A stretch of 64,000 bases of DNA from Proteus vulgaris (GCF_023100685.1 NZ_CP090064.1:2914001-2978000), one strand, 5' to 3'; shown: positions 9,420 through 20,379, counted from the first letter of the stretch. Numbers and translations are program-made. Notes: generated from the sequence alone by a model not told the origin.

Positions 9420-10892
9420 TTGAATAATATAAGGATAAACTATTTCGTTATCGTTATCATAGCGCTCTTTTCAGCGGCAATTATTGCGTTGAATATTACT
9501 TGGCCCGATAGGCAAAAAGCGCAGATAAATAAGATTTTATCTCGTGGTGAGTTAAGAATTAGTACGATGCCGTCACCATTGATAACGATGAACGATAAAA
9601 AGGACCCCGTAGGTTTCGATTATGAATTAGTGAAACGCTTTGCTGATTATCTGGGCGTGAAGCTTGTCGTTAATATGCGGACAAATATCAACCAAATGTT
9701 TGATGATCTGGAGAACAATAAAGCAGACTTTATCGCAGCTGGATTACTTTACAACAAAGAGAGATTAGATACGACACGTAGTGGACCTGCTTACTTTTCA
9801 GTGTCTCAGCAATTAATTTACCGTAAAGGAACATTAAGGCCACGTAGCTTTGATGCTTTAGATGGACGCCTTGTCGTCACAGCAGGATCAGCCCATGCAA
9901 GCTTATTGCGTACACTAAAAGAAACGCAATACCCTGAGCTTGAGTGGGAAGAATCAGACAATCAAACAACCTCTCAACTACTTGAAGCGCTATCAGAAGG
10001 TAAAATTACCTATGTTTTAGCCGACTCAATCAGTGTTGCGGTACAACAACGTATTCACCCTAATGTTGCCGTAGGATTTGAAGTCACTGAAAGTCGTCCT
10101 CTGACATGGTATTTACCTGATAGTGAAGATAATAGTTTGTATGCCGCTATGCTAGATTACTTTAACCAATTATCTCAAGAAGATGTATTAGCACGATTAG
10201 AAGAAAAGTATTTTGGTCATGTAGGTTCATTTGATTACTTCGACACTATCTCTTTTATTACTGCAATTGATTCCATTTTGCCAAACTATCAACCTCTTTT
10301 TGAGAAATATGCGGATACCTTTGATTGGCGATTATTAGCAGCAATGGCATGGCAAGAATCACATTGGGATCCTCATGCAACGTCACCAACAGGCGTTAGG
10401 GGGCTTATGATGCTAACACGCCCTACAGCATCAAGTATGGGAGTCACTGATAGGCTTGATCCTGAAGAAAGTATTCGTGGTGGTGCTCAATATCTTAAAC
10501 ATCTTCTTTCTCGTTTACCTGAGTCTATCCCTGAAGATGAGAAAATTTGGTTTGCATTAGCCGCCTACAACATGGGCTTTGGTCATATGCTTGACGCCAG
10601 AAGGCTGACCGAACAACAAGGCGCAGATCCTGACAGTTGGTTAGATGTGAAATCAAGATTACCGCTACTTAGTCAGAAAAAATATTATGTTGACCTCCCT
10701 TATGGCTACGCAAGAGGACATGAAGCTTATCGCTACGTTGAGAATATTCGTCGATATCAACTGAGCCTTGTAGGCTATCTCCAAGCTAAAGAGAGTAAAA
10801 ACAAGATCCTATCTAAAGACAAAGAAAGCACTGAAGGTGCGGATCAAGAGACATCATCATTAACATTAACGCAAGAATCATCTCGTTATTAA
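9420..10892 (+). CDS. mltF: Membrane-bound lytic murein transglycosylase F
   Basis: 490 residues. An N-terminal signal/anchor helix (about 7-27) is followed by a family 3 solute-binding-like domain (about 40-265) and a C-terminal lytic transglycosylase domain with the catalytic Glu in MAWQESHW and the motif GVRGLMML. The enzyme cleaves peptidoglycan glycan strands to 1,6-anhydromuramyl products. The start is a TTG at 9420 with only a weak ribosome site (GAGAAA); no ATG lies near and the family begins with this hydrophobic segment. In E. coli it neighbours purL and tadA; here the pmf operon lies between mltF and tadA. Confidence 0.93.
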   Translation: MNNIRINYFVIVIIALFSAAIIALNITWPDRQKAQINKILSRGELRISTMPSPLITMNDKKDPVGFDYELVKRFADYLGVKLVVNMRTNINQMFDDLENNKADFIAAGLLYNKERLDTTRSGPAYFSVSQQLIYRKGTLRPRSFDALDGRLVVTAGSAHASLLRTLKETQYPELEWEESDNQTTSQLLEALSEGKITYVLADSISVAVQQRIHPNVAVGFEVTESRPLTWYLPDSEDNSLYAAMLDYFNQLSQEDVLARLEEKYFGHVGSFDYFDTISFITAIDSILPNYQPLFEKYADTFDWRLLAAMAWQESHWDPHATSPTGVRGLMMLTRPTASSMGVTDRLDPEESIRGGAQYLKHLLSRLPESIPEDEKIWFALAAYNMGFGHMLDARRLTEQQGADPDSWLDVKSRLPLLSQKKYYVDLPYGYARGHEAYRYVENIRRYQLSLVGYLQAKESKNKILSKDKESTEGADQETSSLTLTQESSRY

Positions 10893-10912
10893 TGATGTAC
10901 TACATACCGTTC

Positions 10913-10931
10913 AGCCTCTTTTATAGAGGCT
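10913..10931 (+). terminator. Terminator after mltF
   Basis: AGCCTCT / AGAGGCT stem with a 5-base loop, followed by TATT, 20 bp after the mltF stop codon. Confidence 0.65.
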
Positions 10932-10934
10932 TAT

Positions 10935-11701
10935 TCTAGGCTTAACACATTTACCCTGCCATTCCTGATATCCCATAGCAGATTTTCCCTCTCAATATCT
11001 CCTTAATATTTTCTTAATATTAAAAATTGTTACATTTTCCCCTACCTTTATTTAACCAAAGTTGGAAAAAAATCGTGTTAATGAATGGTAACACTCATTA
11101 GTTAAATCACTCACTCGATGAGTAAAATGTATCAAAAATAGCCCAACAAGTCTTTTTTTGACTATCAGAATAGGTGAAATATAAGAAAAAATTAACTTAA
11201 ATACGTAGGAATTATCTCATTAGTTATTGTTCATTTTATGATTATTCTTTTTGGAAAACTTTTTTTTCGATAAAAATTAACCTAATATCTATGTTATTAA
11301 CATATAACCCTTTGAATTGTATGCATTATGATAATCTATAATTGATTTTATTAATTTTCTTAAAGTAATGTTAATAATATCAATTTCTATAAAGTTAAAA
11401 CAATGTTAATTATATTGTCTATTAAATTTATCTGCCTGATAAACTTTTTTACCCATAAATTGAGTAATAAAAAGAATAAATCTATATAAAATTCTATTAA
11501 TGTGGAATAGGCCAGATTAAATCTGAAATTTGCGGAAACTGACAAAACGTTATATCAAATAGAATGCCTTTGTTGATATCATATAAACCAGTCATTATTC
11601 GAAACAACTCGAAATATAATGCAAATCAATTTTTATATTCCGACATTAATATTATTTTTTCATAAATAATAATACGCACGATCTTCAAGGGATTATCTAT
11701 A
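10935..11701 (+). other. Long AT-rich leader upstream of the fimbrial operon
   Basis: About 770 bp with no credible gene. The base composition is strongly AT (many TTAATATT and TTAAAATT runs), as expected for a silenced, curved fimbrial promoter region. I saw no long inverted repeats that would suggest an invertible promoter like that of mrp. A short ribosome site (AAGGGATTATCTATA) precedes pmfA. The promoter itself cannot be placed with confidence. Confidence 0.5.
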
Positions 11702-12250
11702 ATGAAACTGAGTAAAATTGCTTTAGCTGCTGCTTTAGTATTTGGTATTAATTCTGTTGCAACTGCTGAAACTTCTACACCAAAAGTTGGCGCAACTAAA
11801 GGCGAAATTCAATTAAAAGGTGAAATTGTTAATTCAGCTTGTGGATTAGCAGCTTCTTCAAGTCCAGTTATTGTTGATTTCAGCGAAATCCCAACATCTG
11901 CATTAGCAAATATGCAAAAAGCGGGTAACGTTAAAAAAGATATCGAATTACAAGACTGTGATACTACCGTAGCAAAAACAGCAACTGTTAGCTATACACC
12001 AAGCGTTGTTAATGCAACAAACAAAGATTTAGCATCTTTCGTTTCTGGCTCAGCTTCTGGTGCGGGTATCGGTTTAATGGATGCTGGTAGCAAATCAGTT
12101 AAATGGAATACAGCAACAACGCCAGTACAATTAGTTAATGGTGTTTCAAAAATTCCATTCGTTGCTTACGTTCAAGCTGAATCAGCAGACGCAACTGTAA
12201 CTCCGGGTGAATTCCAAGCCGTTATCAACTTCCAAGTTGATTATCAGTAA
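11702..12250 (+). CDS. pmfA: Major fimbrial subunit (PmfA-like)
   Basis: 182 residues. A clear signal peptide (about 22 residues, ending VATA) precedes a type-1-pilin fold protein: a Cys pair (SACGL and LQDCD) and a C-terminal beta-zipper ending INFQVDYQ with the penultimate Tyr typical of chaperone-usher pilins. It is the first gene of a five-gene operon whose order (subunit, usher, chaperone, adhesin-like, minor subunit) is that of P. mirabilis pmfACDEF. The PMF name is recalled from that organisation and not checked by alignment. A stem-loop after the gene may hold its transcript level above that of the rest. Confidence 0.82.
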   Translation: MKLSKIALAAALVFGINSVATAETSTPKVGATKGEIQLKGEIVNSACGLAASSSPVIVDFSEIPTSALANMQKAGNVKKDIELQDCDTTVAKTATVSYTPSVVNATNKDLASFVSGSASGAGIGLMDAGSKSVKWNTATTPVQLVNGVSKIPFVAYVQAESADATVTPGEFQAVINFQVDYQ

Positions 12251-12296
12251 TCGTTTTATTTATTTAAATTAATTAAATAATAAATTAATTACTGCA

Positions 12297-12324
12297 TTAA
12301 CGCAGGGGATTTCCTCTGCGTTAA
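12297..12324 (+). terminator. Stem-loop between pmfA and pmfC
   Basis: TTAACGCAGGGG / CCTCTGCGTTAA (one G-T wobble) with a 4-base loop and no strong T-run. The position after a major pilin gene is typical for a partial terminator or mRNA stabiliser. Confidence 0.55.
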
Positions 12325-12440
12325 ATTTGATAAAACACTTCAATTTAATAAAAAATAAAAATAAAAATAAAAAGTAATTAAATAAATATTCATTATTTAA
12401 TTAATTAGTTTCTATTTAATTAATAATTAGGCGTTTATTC

Positions 12441-14921
12441 ATGTTAATTTCTTATTTTCACAGCACAATATGGAAAAACATTTGTGCCATTTTGCTATTG
12501 TGCTTAGCGTTTTTCGCTCAAGCCGAGCAAGATGATTCTGTGGAATTTAACATTCACATGTTAGATGCTGAAGATAGAGATAATGTCGATCTGTCTCGCT
12601 TTGCAACTTCTAATTACATTATTCCTGGTATGTACTATTTGGATATCCGTATAAATGGACGTGATTTCCCTCGCCAAAACATTAATTATGTTGAAGTAAA
12701 ACCTAATTATTCTGTTGCTTGTATTGACCCTTCTCTTCTAAAAAAATTAACCATTAACGAAGAAAATCAAAAATTTATCGAAGAAATTTCCCCTGATTGC
12801 TTCAATATCAATCAATTACCTGGTATCTCCATCAAAAATGATGGCGGTATTCTTGATATTGTTATTCCTCGTTCATTAATGAAATACGAAGATGCAGACT
12901 GGACTCCTCCCGAATTATGGGACCCAGGTGTATCAGGGGTGTTACTTGACTATACCTTAACAGGAACATCAACACGTCCTAATAAAGGTAACAATAACAA
13001 CTCGCTGACAGGCTATGGGCAAGCGGGTATTAACTTTGGTGAATGGCGTTTACGCGCTGAATACCAAGGAAATTATTCATCTGAATACTCATCAAACAAT
13101 AGCTTTGATTGGAATCAGATCTACGCCTACAAACCACTGCCCACTCAAGCAGCTAAATTAACGTTAGGTGAAACGTATTTAAATTCCCAAGTTTTTGATA
13201 GTTTTCGTTTTACTGGCGCCAATATCCAAAGTGATGAAAGAATGTTGCCACCATCTTTGCAAGGTTATGCACCAGAAATTCATGGTATTGCAAATACTAA
13301 TGCTAAAGTTACCGTCACTCAAAATGGTCGCTTAATTTATGAAACCACTGTTCCTGCTGGCCCTTTTGTTATTAAACATTTACAAGATACGGTACAAGGT
13401 CAATTAGATGTTCGAGTGGAAGAACAAAACGGCAAAGTAAACGAATTTCAAGTGCAAACAGCTAATTTACCGTATATGACACGCCCTGGTTCAGTGCGTT
13501 ATAACACATCAATCGGTCAGCCATCACTCAACAACCATAAAATGCAAGGCCCTATTTTTTATCAAGGTGATTTTTCATGGGGAATGAATAACACATGGTC
13601 ACTGTATGGTGGTGTTTTATTAACAGCTAAAGATTACAATGCGTGGTCATTAGGTTTAGGTCACGATATGGGGCGCCTAGGTACGCTTTCTGGTGATGTA
13701 ACTCAATCTTATAGCCAAACCTATGATAATGAAAATATCAACGGAATGTCATTCAAACTGAACTATGCGAAAACATTCGATGAATACCATAGTACAATTA
13801 CTTTTGCAGGCTATCGTTTTTCAGAGAAAACATTCCGTTCTTTTTCTCAATATATTGATGAGCGTTACAACGCTATCAATAACAATGGTTATGAAAAAGA
13901 GATGTATACCATTACTGGTAACAAAACTTTCTGGGCTGATGATACTGAAAAATCAACAACACTTTATCTTTCTTATCGTCATCAAAATTATTGGGATAAA
14001 AATACACAAGAACAATATGGTGTAACGGTAAGCCGTAACTTTTCGATTATGGGTATAGAGCAGATTAACACTAACTTGTCTGCATTCCGTACTCAGCATA
14101 AAGGAAATACTGATGACAGTATTTCTTTCAATATTTCAGTTCCATTAGGTAGTGGCAAAAATATAGGTTATAGCCTGCAAGACAGTAACGGAAAAGTGAA
14201 CCAAATGGCCTCTTATTCCGATAACAGCAATTATAATAATTTGTGGCGTGTCCGTGCGGGGTTAAGTTCAGACCATAAAGCCAATACTGATGGTTATTAT
14301 CAACACCGTTCGCAATATGCTGAAATTAACGCTAATGCAAGCTATCAACAAGATAATTATGTTGCTGTAGGTGCGACAGTAAAAGGCGGATTTACAGCTA
14401 CTCGTCATGGAGCTGCATTACATAGTAGCAGCATGACATCCAGTACAGCTCGAATGATGGTTGATACAGATGGCGTCCCAGGTGTGCCGTTTAATAACCA
14501 AAGTACGACAACAAATCTATTTGGTATTGGGGTAATTACTGACTTAACCAGCTATAACAACGTTGATGCGCGTATTGATGTTGATAAAATGGATTCAAAT
14601 ATTGAAACACATAAAGCCATCACCTCCACAACATTAACTGAAGGGGCTATTGGTTACTACACATTCCCAGTGCGTCAAGGTGAACGTCTAATGGCTATCT
14701 TACAAACAGCTGATCAAAAATATCCGCCGTTTGGTGCTGACGTCACTAATAAAGATGGTGAAAATATGGGAATGGTGATGGAAGAAGGCCTAGTTTATAT
14801 TGCGGGTGTTAACCTCAATGAATCATTAAACGTGATCTGGGGTGGTAAAACCCAATGTACGATTACGATCCCGGCAACCATTAACGATCCACTAAAACGT
14901 GAATTGTTATTATGTCAGTGA
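12441..14921 (+). CDS. pmfC: Fimbrial outer-membrane usher (PmfC-like)
   Basis: 826 residues, the normal length for a chaperone-usher outer-membrane assembly platform. A signal peptide (ending FFAQA) precedes an N-terminal chaperone-binding domain (VEFNIHMLDAED), a beta-barrel with many aromatic beta strands, a plug region (about 240-330) and C-terminal domains ending in a Cys pair (TQCTIT, LLLCQ). It receives chaperone-subunit complexes and secretes the growing fibre. It follows pmfA after a 190-bp gap with a stem-loop and precedes the chaperone gene by 36 bp. Confidence 0.9.
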   Translation: MLISYFHSTIWKNICAILLLCLAFFAQAEQDDSVEFNIHMLDAEDRDNVDLSRFATSNYIIPGMYYLDIRINGRDFPRQNINYVEVKPNYSVACIDPSLLKKLTINEENQKFIEEISPDCFNINQLPGISIKNDGGILDIVIPRSLMKYEDADWTPPELWDPGVSGVLLDYTLTGTSTRPNKGNNNNSLTGYGQAGINFGEWRLRAEYQGNYSSEYSSNNSFDWNQIYAYKPLPTQAAKLTLGETYLNSQVFDSFRFTGANIQSDERMLPPSLQGYAPEIHGIANTNAKVTVTQNGRLIYETTVPAGPFVIKHLQDTVQGQLDVRVEEQNGKVNEFQVQTANLPYMTRPGSVRYNTSIGQPSLNNHKMQGPIFYQGDFSWGMNNTWSLYGGVLLTAKDYNAWSLGLGHDMGRLGTLSGDVTQSYSQTYDNENINGMSFKLNYAKTFDEYHSTITFAGYRFSEKTFRSFSQYIDERYNAINNNGYEKEMYTITGNKTFWADDTEKSTTLYLSYRHQNYWDKNTQEQYGVTVSRNFSIMGIEQINTNLSAFRTQHKGNTDDSISFNISVPLGSGKNIGYSLQDSNGKVNQMASYSDNSNYNNLWRVRAGLSSDHKANTDGYYQHRSQYAEINANASYQQDNYVAVGATVKGGFTATRHGAALHSSSMTSSTARMMVDTDGVPGVPFNNQSTTTNLFGIGVITDLTSYNNVDARIDVDKMDSNIETHKAITSTTLTEGAIGYYTFPVRQGERLMAILQTADQKYPPFGADVTNKDGENMGMVMEEGLVYIAGVNLNESLNVIWGGKTQCTITIPATINDPLKRELLLCQ

Positions 14922-14957
14922 TTTTAATGAACAAAATGAATTACTAGAGATAAATGT

Positions 14958-15722
14958 ATGAACTCATTCAACACACTTAAAACACTTTTTTGCGGTTCAC
15001 TACTTGCATTAAGCATGGTGAATACAACACAAGCTGGTGTGTCATTAGATAGAACACGGATCGTGTTAACTGGTAGTGAAAATTCAGCCAGCGTAAATTT
15101 AAAAAATACTAGCCCTGATATTCCATTTTTGGCTCAATCATGGGTTGAAAATGAACATGGGCAAAAAATTGCCTCTCCTTTAGTGGCGCTTCCTCCTTTA
15201 CAACGTCTTGATGGTGACCAAAAAGGGGTTGTAAGAATAACTAAAACTGCAGAGATTGGGCTTTTGCCACAAGATAGAGAATCATTGTTTTATTTAAACG
15301 TTCGTGAAATTCCACCAGCACCAAAACAAGCGAATGTGTTGCAAATGGCAATGCAGTCACGAATCAAATTATTCTATCGACCTACGGCTATTATTCCTGA
15401 AAAACCGGGCATGGTTTGGCAAGATCAGTTGGTATTTAAGAAACAAAATAATCAATTTATCGCAGAAAATCCAACACCTTACTACATCACTATTATTGGT
15501 CTTTCGAATAAATTAAATGGTGAAGATAGCGATAAGTTAACCACTTTCCCTGGTTTAATGGTTGCACCTAAATCATCACTGGAAATTCCAGTTAAAACCA
15601 ATGGCGTCAATCAATTTTATATGATGTATGTAAATGATTATGGTGGACATCCTGAATTGAAATTTGTTTGCCAACAAAACAGCTGCAAAGTGGCACCGAA
15701 AGAACAACAACCAAAATATTAA
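14958..15722 (+). CDS. pmfD: Periplasmic fimbrial chaperone (PmfD-like)
   Basis: 254 residues with a signal peptide (ending TTQAG) and the two Ig-like domains of PapD-type chaperones. Family motifs visible are the N-terminal strand VSLDRTRIVL, the donor-strand region ESLFYLNVREIPP and the basic residues of the subunit-binding cleft (Arg in DRTRI and Lys in SRIKLFYRP). A C-terminal Cys pair (FVCQQNSCK) marks a subset of chaperones. It lies between usher and adhesin genes in the same operon, with the next start 25 bp downstream. Confidence 0.9.
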   Translation: MNSFNTLKTLFCGSLLALSMVNTTQAGVSLDRTRIVLTGSENSASVNLKNTSPDIPFLAQSWVENEHGQKIASPLVALPPLQRLDGDQKGVVRITKTAEIGLLPQDRESLFYLNVREIPPAPKQANVLQMAMQSRIKLFYRPTAIIPEKPGMVWQDQLVFKKQNNQFIAENPTPYYITIIGLSNKLNGEDSDKLTTFPGLMVAPKSSLEIPVKTNGVNQFYMMYVNDYGGHPELKFVCQQNSCKVAPKEQQPKY

Positions 15723-15747
15723 TCAACTTGACGCCGGTAGGAATAAA

Positions 15748-16818
15748 ATGAAACCAACAACAGCAAATTTTTATTTCAATACGCTAAAATTATTTTTTAC
15801 TGGCGCAATATTATGTACTCCGATTGTGGCATCTGCTTATATTCATGGTGAAGTTCGCACTGTCGGAGGACCTAATATTTTTAGAGTTGAGTTAAATAAC
15901 GCAACATTTCCTAATAACAGACCCGGTGAAACTGCCACAGTAAATTTTTCTTTACCTGATAGATATTTAGCAACGGTTTATTGTCCTAAAGATCCCTTAG
16001 TTCCGAATTCTCGCACTTATTATATGGCGAATTCTGATCTACGCTATTTAGGCAATAATTACTATGAACTTAATGAATACGTCGATGTTCAGATCAAGTT
16101 TTCTATTTGGGGCCCAGAAACACTTCCTACAGTTCCTTTTATTGAAAAGCCGAACAATCGAAATGGGCAACAAGGTTGTCGCGTTCCTGAATCACCAAAA
16201 CCCAACATGTCATCCGGAAGTAGCGGTGTATTAGTATTTCGTCTGAAAAAACCGATTATTAATGGGGTTTCATTAACAGGGCAAGCTGTAGCGCAAATGT
16301 ATGCCCGTGTAGGTAATGGCTTATATCAAGAGTATGGCCCTGAACCAATTTCAAAATTAGTGATTAGTTCAGGGATCTTAACCACTGAAGATAGATGCAT
16401 ATTTAATAATGGCTCTCCAATTACCTTTGATTTTGGCAATGTTGGTAATACTTCTGACTATTTAAATGGCCAAAACTATAAAATCACACGCAATATTCCA
16501 ATAAAATGTGAAGGTGGTAGTTTTACTAACCCTAACAGTCGAATTATGTTTAAAATTCAAACAGGAAGCTCAGGTGTTGCCAGCTTTAATCCTAATTATC
16601 TTGGTACAACAGGACCTGTAGATAGAACAAATTTAGGTATTGTTTTAAGAGATAAATCAGGAACGATTGTGCCACCTAATAAATATTTTTCTGTCGGGAA
16701 GCTGAATAATTTTAAAGGTAATTGGGAAGTCACTGCTGCTCCGATTGCAAAGGCAGGGAGCAAAATCACAGAAGGTGAGTTTTCAGCACATGCCACATTA
16801 GTTGCGGAGTTTATGTAA
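15748..16818 (+). CDS. pmfE: Tip adhesin-like fimbrial protein (PmfE-like)
   Basis: 356 residues from the ATG at 15748, which has a ribosome site (TAGGAATAAA); an upstream in-frame start overlaps pmfD and lacks a signal peptide. The signal peptide ends IVASA. The protein is about twice the length of a pilin. It has an N-terminal domain (about 30-215) and a C-terminal pilin-like domain (about 220-356, from TTEDRCIFNNGS), the layout of two-domain tip adhesins. The ligand is unknown. Its stop codon overlaps the pmfF ATG (TAATG). Confidence 0.78.
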   Translation: MKPTTANFYFNTLKLFFTGAILCTPIVASAYIHGEVRTVGGPNIFRVELNNATFPNNRPGETATVNFSLPDRYLATVYCPKDPLVPNSRTYYMANSDLRYLGNNYYELNEYVDVQIKFSIWGPETLPTVPFIEKPNNRNGQQGCRVPESPKPNMSSGSSGVLVFRLKKPIINGVSLTGQAVAQMYARVGNGLYQEYGPEPISKLVISSGILTTEDRCIFNNGSPITFDFGNVGNTSDYLNGQNYKITRNIPIKCEGGSFTNPNSRIMFKIQTGSSGVASFNPNYLGTTGPVDRTNLGIVLRDKSGTIVPPNKYFSVGKLNNFKGNWEVTAAPIAKAGSKITEGEFSAHATLVAEFM

Positions 16819-17366
16819 TGGAAAATCCAATAATAAAATCTGCTATTTTTCTTTTATTGTTACTATCACCTTCTACCTTTGCTGCGACAGAGCTGATTGG
16901 TGGTGATATGGAGTTTAAAGGCGTTGTGGTTACACATGGTTGTACCATAGTTGCTGGTGATGAAAATAAGGTAATCGATTTTAAGCAGATATCCGCCAAA
17001 GATCTCTATACCTTTCAAAAAAGTGAACCCGTTGCTTTTAGTATTAGTTTAGAAAATTGCAGCCAAGATATTTATAAAAGTGTCACAATTACACTTGATG
17101 GGAAAGAGCATCCAACTATGTCGAATCATCTTGCCGTTGTTGGTACAGGATCTGAAGATCCTAAAAGTATCGGGATTGTATTTACTGATGTGCAACGCAA
17201 TGTTATTCAATTAAAAAAGCCGAGCACAACTCGACTTCTTAATAATAAACGTATTCAGTTTAATTTTATGACGTATGTTGAGGCATCACCCTCTGCACTG
17301 AAAAATCAAACATTGCTAACAGGCCCTTTCCAAGCACAAGCAACCTATACCCTTAATTATCAGTAA
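16818..17366 (+). CDS. pmfF: Minor fimbrial subunit (PmfF-like)
   Basis: 182 residues with a signal peptide (ending STFAA) and a pilin fold: the Cys pair in THGCTI and ENCSQD and the C-terminal strand ending TYTLNYQ. It is translationally coupled to pmfE and closes the operon. It ends 8 bp from the convergent tadA stop, so no separate terminator is visible between the two genes. Probably an adaptor or initiator subunit; the exact place in the fibre is unknown. Confidence 0.8.
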   Translation: MENPIIKSAIFLLLLLSPSTFAATELIGGDMEFKGVVVTHGCTIVAGDENKVIDFKQISAKDLYTFQKSEPVAFSISLENCSQDIYKSVTITLDGKEHPTMSNHLAVVGTGSEDPKSIGIVFTDVQRNVIQLKKPSTTRLLNNKRIQFNFMTYVEASPSALKNQTLLTGPFQAQATYTLNYQ

Positions 17367-17374
17367 ACAGATAT

Positions 17375-17917
<543 letters not shown>

Positions 17918-18012
17918 TCATTATCATATAGCGGGATATTGTACCCTGTTTTCTATTGATAACTAAAGAGATTGTCTTGAATTGTTTATGACAAAGATAG
18001 CAAGATAAAACT

Positions 18013-18648
18013 TTAGTTTACGCGCGCTTCTGTGGCTAATTTTATAGCTAAAGCCCCTAAGATTGTCGCCATAAACCAACGTTGAATTAATGCCCAGCGT
18101 GGTCTTTGCATAAAGAATCCAGCGATTGATCCCGCAGCAATAACAATCAAGGCATTCACTGTAATACTAATAATAATTTGGATACTACCAAGGACTAATG
18201 ACTGATTTAATACACTACCATTCCCAATAGTTATAAATTGAGGTAGAAGTGAAAGGTACATCAATGCGATTTTAGGATTGAGAAGATTAGTGACAAATCC
18301 CATTACAAAAAGCTTTGTCGTATTACCTGAAAGGAGTTTTTTCGGATGAAAGATAGAGCGTCCACCAGGTTTAATCGACTGCCAAGCAATATAAAACAGA
18401 TAAATAGCACCACAAATTTTTAATGTATCGTAAGCATAAGGTACCGCCATAAAAATAGCCGTAATACCAAATGCAGCTAATAACATATAAAAAATATAGC
18501 CAACAGCCACACCGATTAATGAAATAAATCCAGCCTTTTTCCCTTGAGAGATTGAGCGTGAAATCAGGTAAATCATATTAGGGCCTGGTGTTAATACCAA
18601 ACCCAAGGACAAAAGCGCAAATGTCCACATATTAAACAGTGTTGGCAT
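18013..18648 (-). CDS. LysE/RhtB-family amino acid exporter
   Basis: 211 residues with about six predicted transmembrane helices and the family signature near the N-terminus (LTPGPNMIYLISRS). The start at 18648 has a good Shine-Dalgarno (AAGGGG, spacing about 7); a longer reading frame begins further upstream with no hydrophobic or conserved sequence. The family exports amino acids such as homoserine, threonine, leucine or lysine. The substrate cannot be told from sequence. It stands alone between tadA and a toxin-antitoxin pair. Confidence 0.85.
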   Translation of the reverse strand: MPTLFNMWTFALLSLGLVLTPGPNMIYLISRSISQGKKAGFISLIGVAVGYIFYMLLAAFGITAIFMAVPYAYDTLKICGAIYLFYIAWQSIKPGGRSIFHPKKLLSGNTTKLFVMGFVTNLLNPKIALMYLSLLPQFITIGNGSVLNQSLVLGSIQIIISITVNALIVIAAGSIAGFFMQRPRWALIQRWFMATILGALAIKLATEARVN

Positions 18649-18796
18649 AATACACCCCTTATTTATTGCATTATTTAACATCAATAACAGAGTGTTAGGT
18701 GTGCGGGATACCACAAAAAATACTATTTTTTGTTATTTGTTTTCATTTTTCTATTTAGATAGTTTTGCTTTAAATATATATTACTGATATATTTTA

Positions 18797-18812
18797 GTAG
18801 CTTATAAGCTAC
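18797..18812. promoter_or_regulatory. Palindromic operator of the toxin-antitoxin operon
   Basis: GTAGCTTATAAGCTAC is a perfect 16-bp palindrome ending 3 bp before the toxin start codon. Placement at the promoter/start fits autorepression by the downstream HTH antitoxin. Confidence 0.62.
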
Positions 18813-18815
18813 ATT

Positions 18816-19130
18816 TTGCCAATAAAAACTATCAAACATTATCTAACAATAGATGGCAAAGACTTATATGCCGACTATTTCAGAAAGATACGTGATCCTG
18901 TTGCTAAAGCCAAAATTGCATCGCGAGTAAATAGAATGGCAAGTGAATGTTTTGGCGATCATAAACCTTGTCGTGAAAGCATTTGGGAGCTACGAATTGA
19001 TCAAGATGTGGATTATCGCGTCTACTATAGTTTAATCAATGGCGAAATTATATTGCTACTTCTAGCAGGAGATAAACGAACTCAGGATGCTGACATCAAT
19101 AAAGCCATCCTATGTCTGAAGATTATTTAA
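18816..19130 (+). CDS. HigB-like (RelE/ParE superfamily) toxin
   Basis: 104 residues resembling the phage-derived Gp49/HigB family of mRNA interferase toxins: a basic central segment, WELRIDQDVDYRVYY and the LLLAGDKRTQDADI ending typical of this group. The start is a TTG with a poor ribosome site directly after a palindrome; no ATG fits. The toxin gene precedes the antitoxin by 11 bp, the toxin-first order of higBA modules. Expected activity is ribosome-dependent mRNA cleavage, inferred from the family. Confidence 0.78.
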   Translation: MPIKTIKHYLTIDGKDLYADYFRKIRDPVAKAKIASRVNRMASECFGDHKPCRESIWELRIDQDVDYRVYYSLINGEIILLLLAGDKRTQDADINKAILCLKII

Positions 19131-19141
19131 AGAGGTAGATT

Positions 19142-19450
19142 ATGCCAAAATCTCGTTTACACAATGACGCAATGATTGAGCTTTTGCGTGAAGATCCTAG
19201 TTTTGCAAAAGTATATTTACACCAAGCTTTTCTTGATATTGATGAAGATGGTGGGCAAGAAGCTTTTCTTATGGCATTACGCCATGTCGTAGAAGCTCGG
19301 GGCGGTATGGCAAAAATTGCCAAAAAAGCAGGAGTATCTCGAGAAACGCTTTATCGAACATTATCACCAACAGGAAACCCAACATTAAAAACATTACGTA
19401 ATGTTATTAGTGCAACTGGCTTTCATTTCTCTTCATTAGCAAATATTTAA
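19142..19450 (+). CDS. HigA-like antitoxin, Xre-type HTH
   Basis: 102 residues. The C-terminal half has a helix-turn-helix (MAKIAKKAGVSRETLYRTLS) of the addiction-module antidote group paired with Gp49-type toxins; the N-terminal half (LREDPSFAKVYL) probably contacts the toxin. It has its own ribosome site (AAAGAGGTAGATT). The likely role is to neutralise the toxin and repress the operon through the palindrome upstream of the toxin gene. Confidence 0.82.
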   Translation: MPKSRLHNDAMIELLREDPSFAKVYLHQAFLDIDEDGGQEAFLMALRHVVEARGGMAKIAKKAGVSRETLYRTLSPTGNPTLKTLRNVISATGFHFSSLANI

Positions 19451-19687
19451 TCTTTTATTTATACATTCTAATAAAGCATTTGAGCGATGCTACTTTAGGA
19501 AACTCACTATAAATGGTAACCTTACTCCCCCCTATACTTATAGTGCCTATTAAGCAAAAAGATTGGGGTAATATTCCTATTTGAATGATAAAACACTACT
19601 TTATCGGATATAGCGACACAAAACTGATAGATGGTAACATATAAGTGCAAGATATAAGTTACTGAAATTTAATAATTTATATATTAA

Positions 19688-19957
<270 letters not shown>

Positions 19958-19998
19958 ACCTTATATCCATGATTTTGTGGGTGATAAATCTAAGAGAG

Positions 19999-20379
19999 CT
20001 ATTTTTCTAAAATAACTGTCGCACAAGCATAGCGCTGTTCATCAGCAAGTGTCACGTGAATAGAGTTTATCCCCGCTTTCTCTGCCATTTCTTTTGCAAC
20101 CGCTAAAAAATGCAATGTGGGTTTACCTAACTCATCATTACGTACTTCAAAATGATTAAAAGCCAATCCTAAACGAATACCTGTTCCTAATGCTTTTGCA
20201 GCGGCCTCTTTTACTGCAAACCGCTTAGCTAAAAAACGTATTGGCTGTTTATGGGATTGGTAAATTTCCCATTCTGCATTAGTGAGAATGCGACGAGCAA
20301 GGCGTTCACCAGTACGCCCTATAATTTCTTCGATACGCGATATTTCAACAATATCCATACCTAAACCAACAATAGCCAT
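19999..20379 (-). CDS. acpS: Holo-[acyl-carrier-protein] synthase
   Basis: 126 residues, normal length. Conserved motifs are [13 protein letters not shown] and the magnesium-binding [15 protein letters not shown]. It transfers 4'-phosphopantetheine from CoA to apo-ACP. Its start overlaps the pdxJ stop by one base, so the two are translationally coupled, as in other enterobacteria. Confidence 0.95.
   Translation of the reverse strand: MAIVGLGMDIVEISRIEEIIGRTGERLARRILTNAEWEIYQSHKQPIRFLAKRFAVKEAAAKALGTGIRLGLAFNHFEVRNDELGKPTLHFLAVAKEMAEKAGINSIHVTLADEQRYACATVILEK

Noticed and set aside
10935..11701. Invertible promoter upstream of pmfA, as in mrp
   Set aside because: No pair of inverted repeats about 20 bp long and no recombinase gene nearby.
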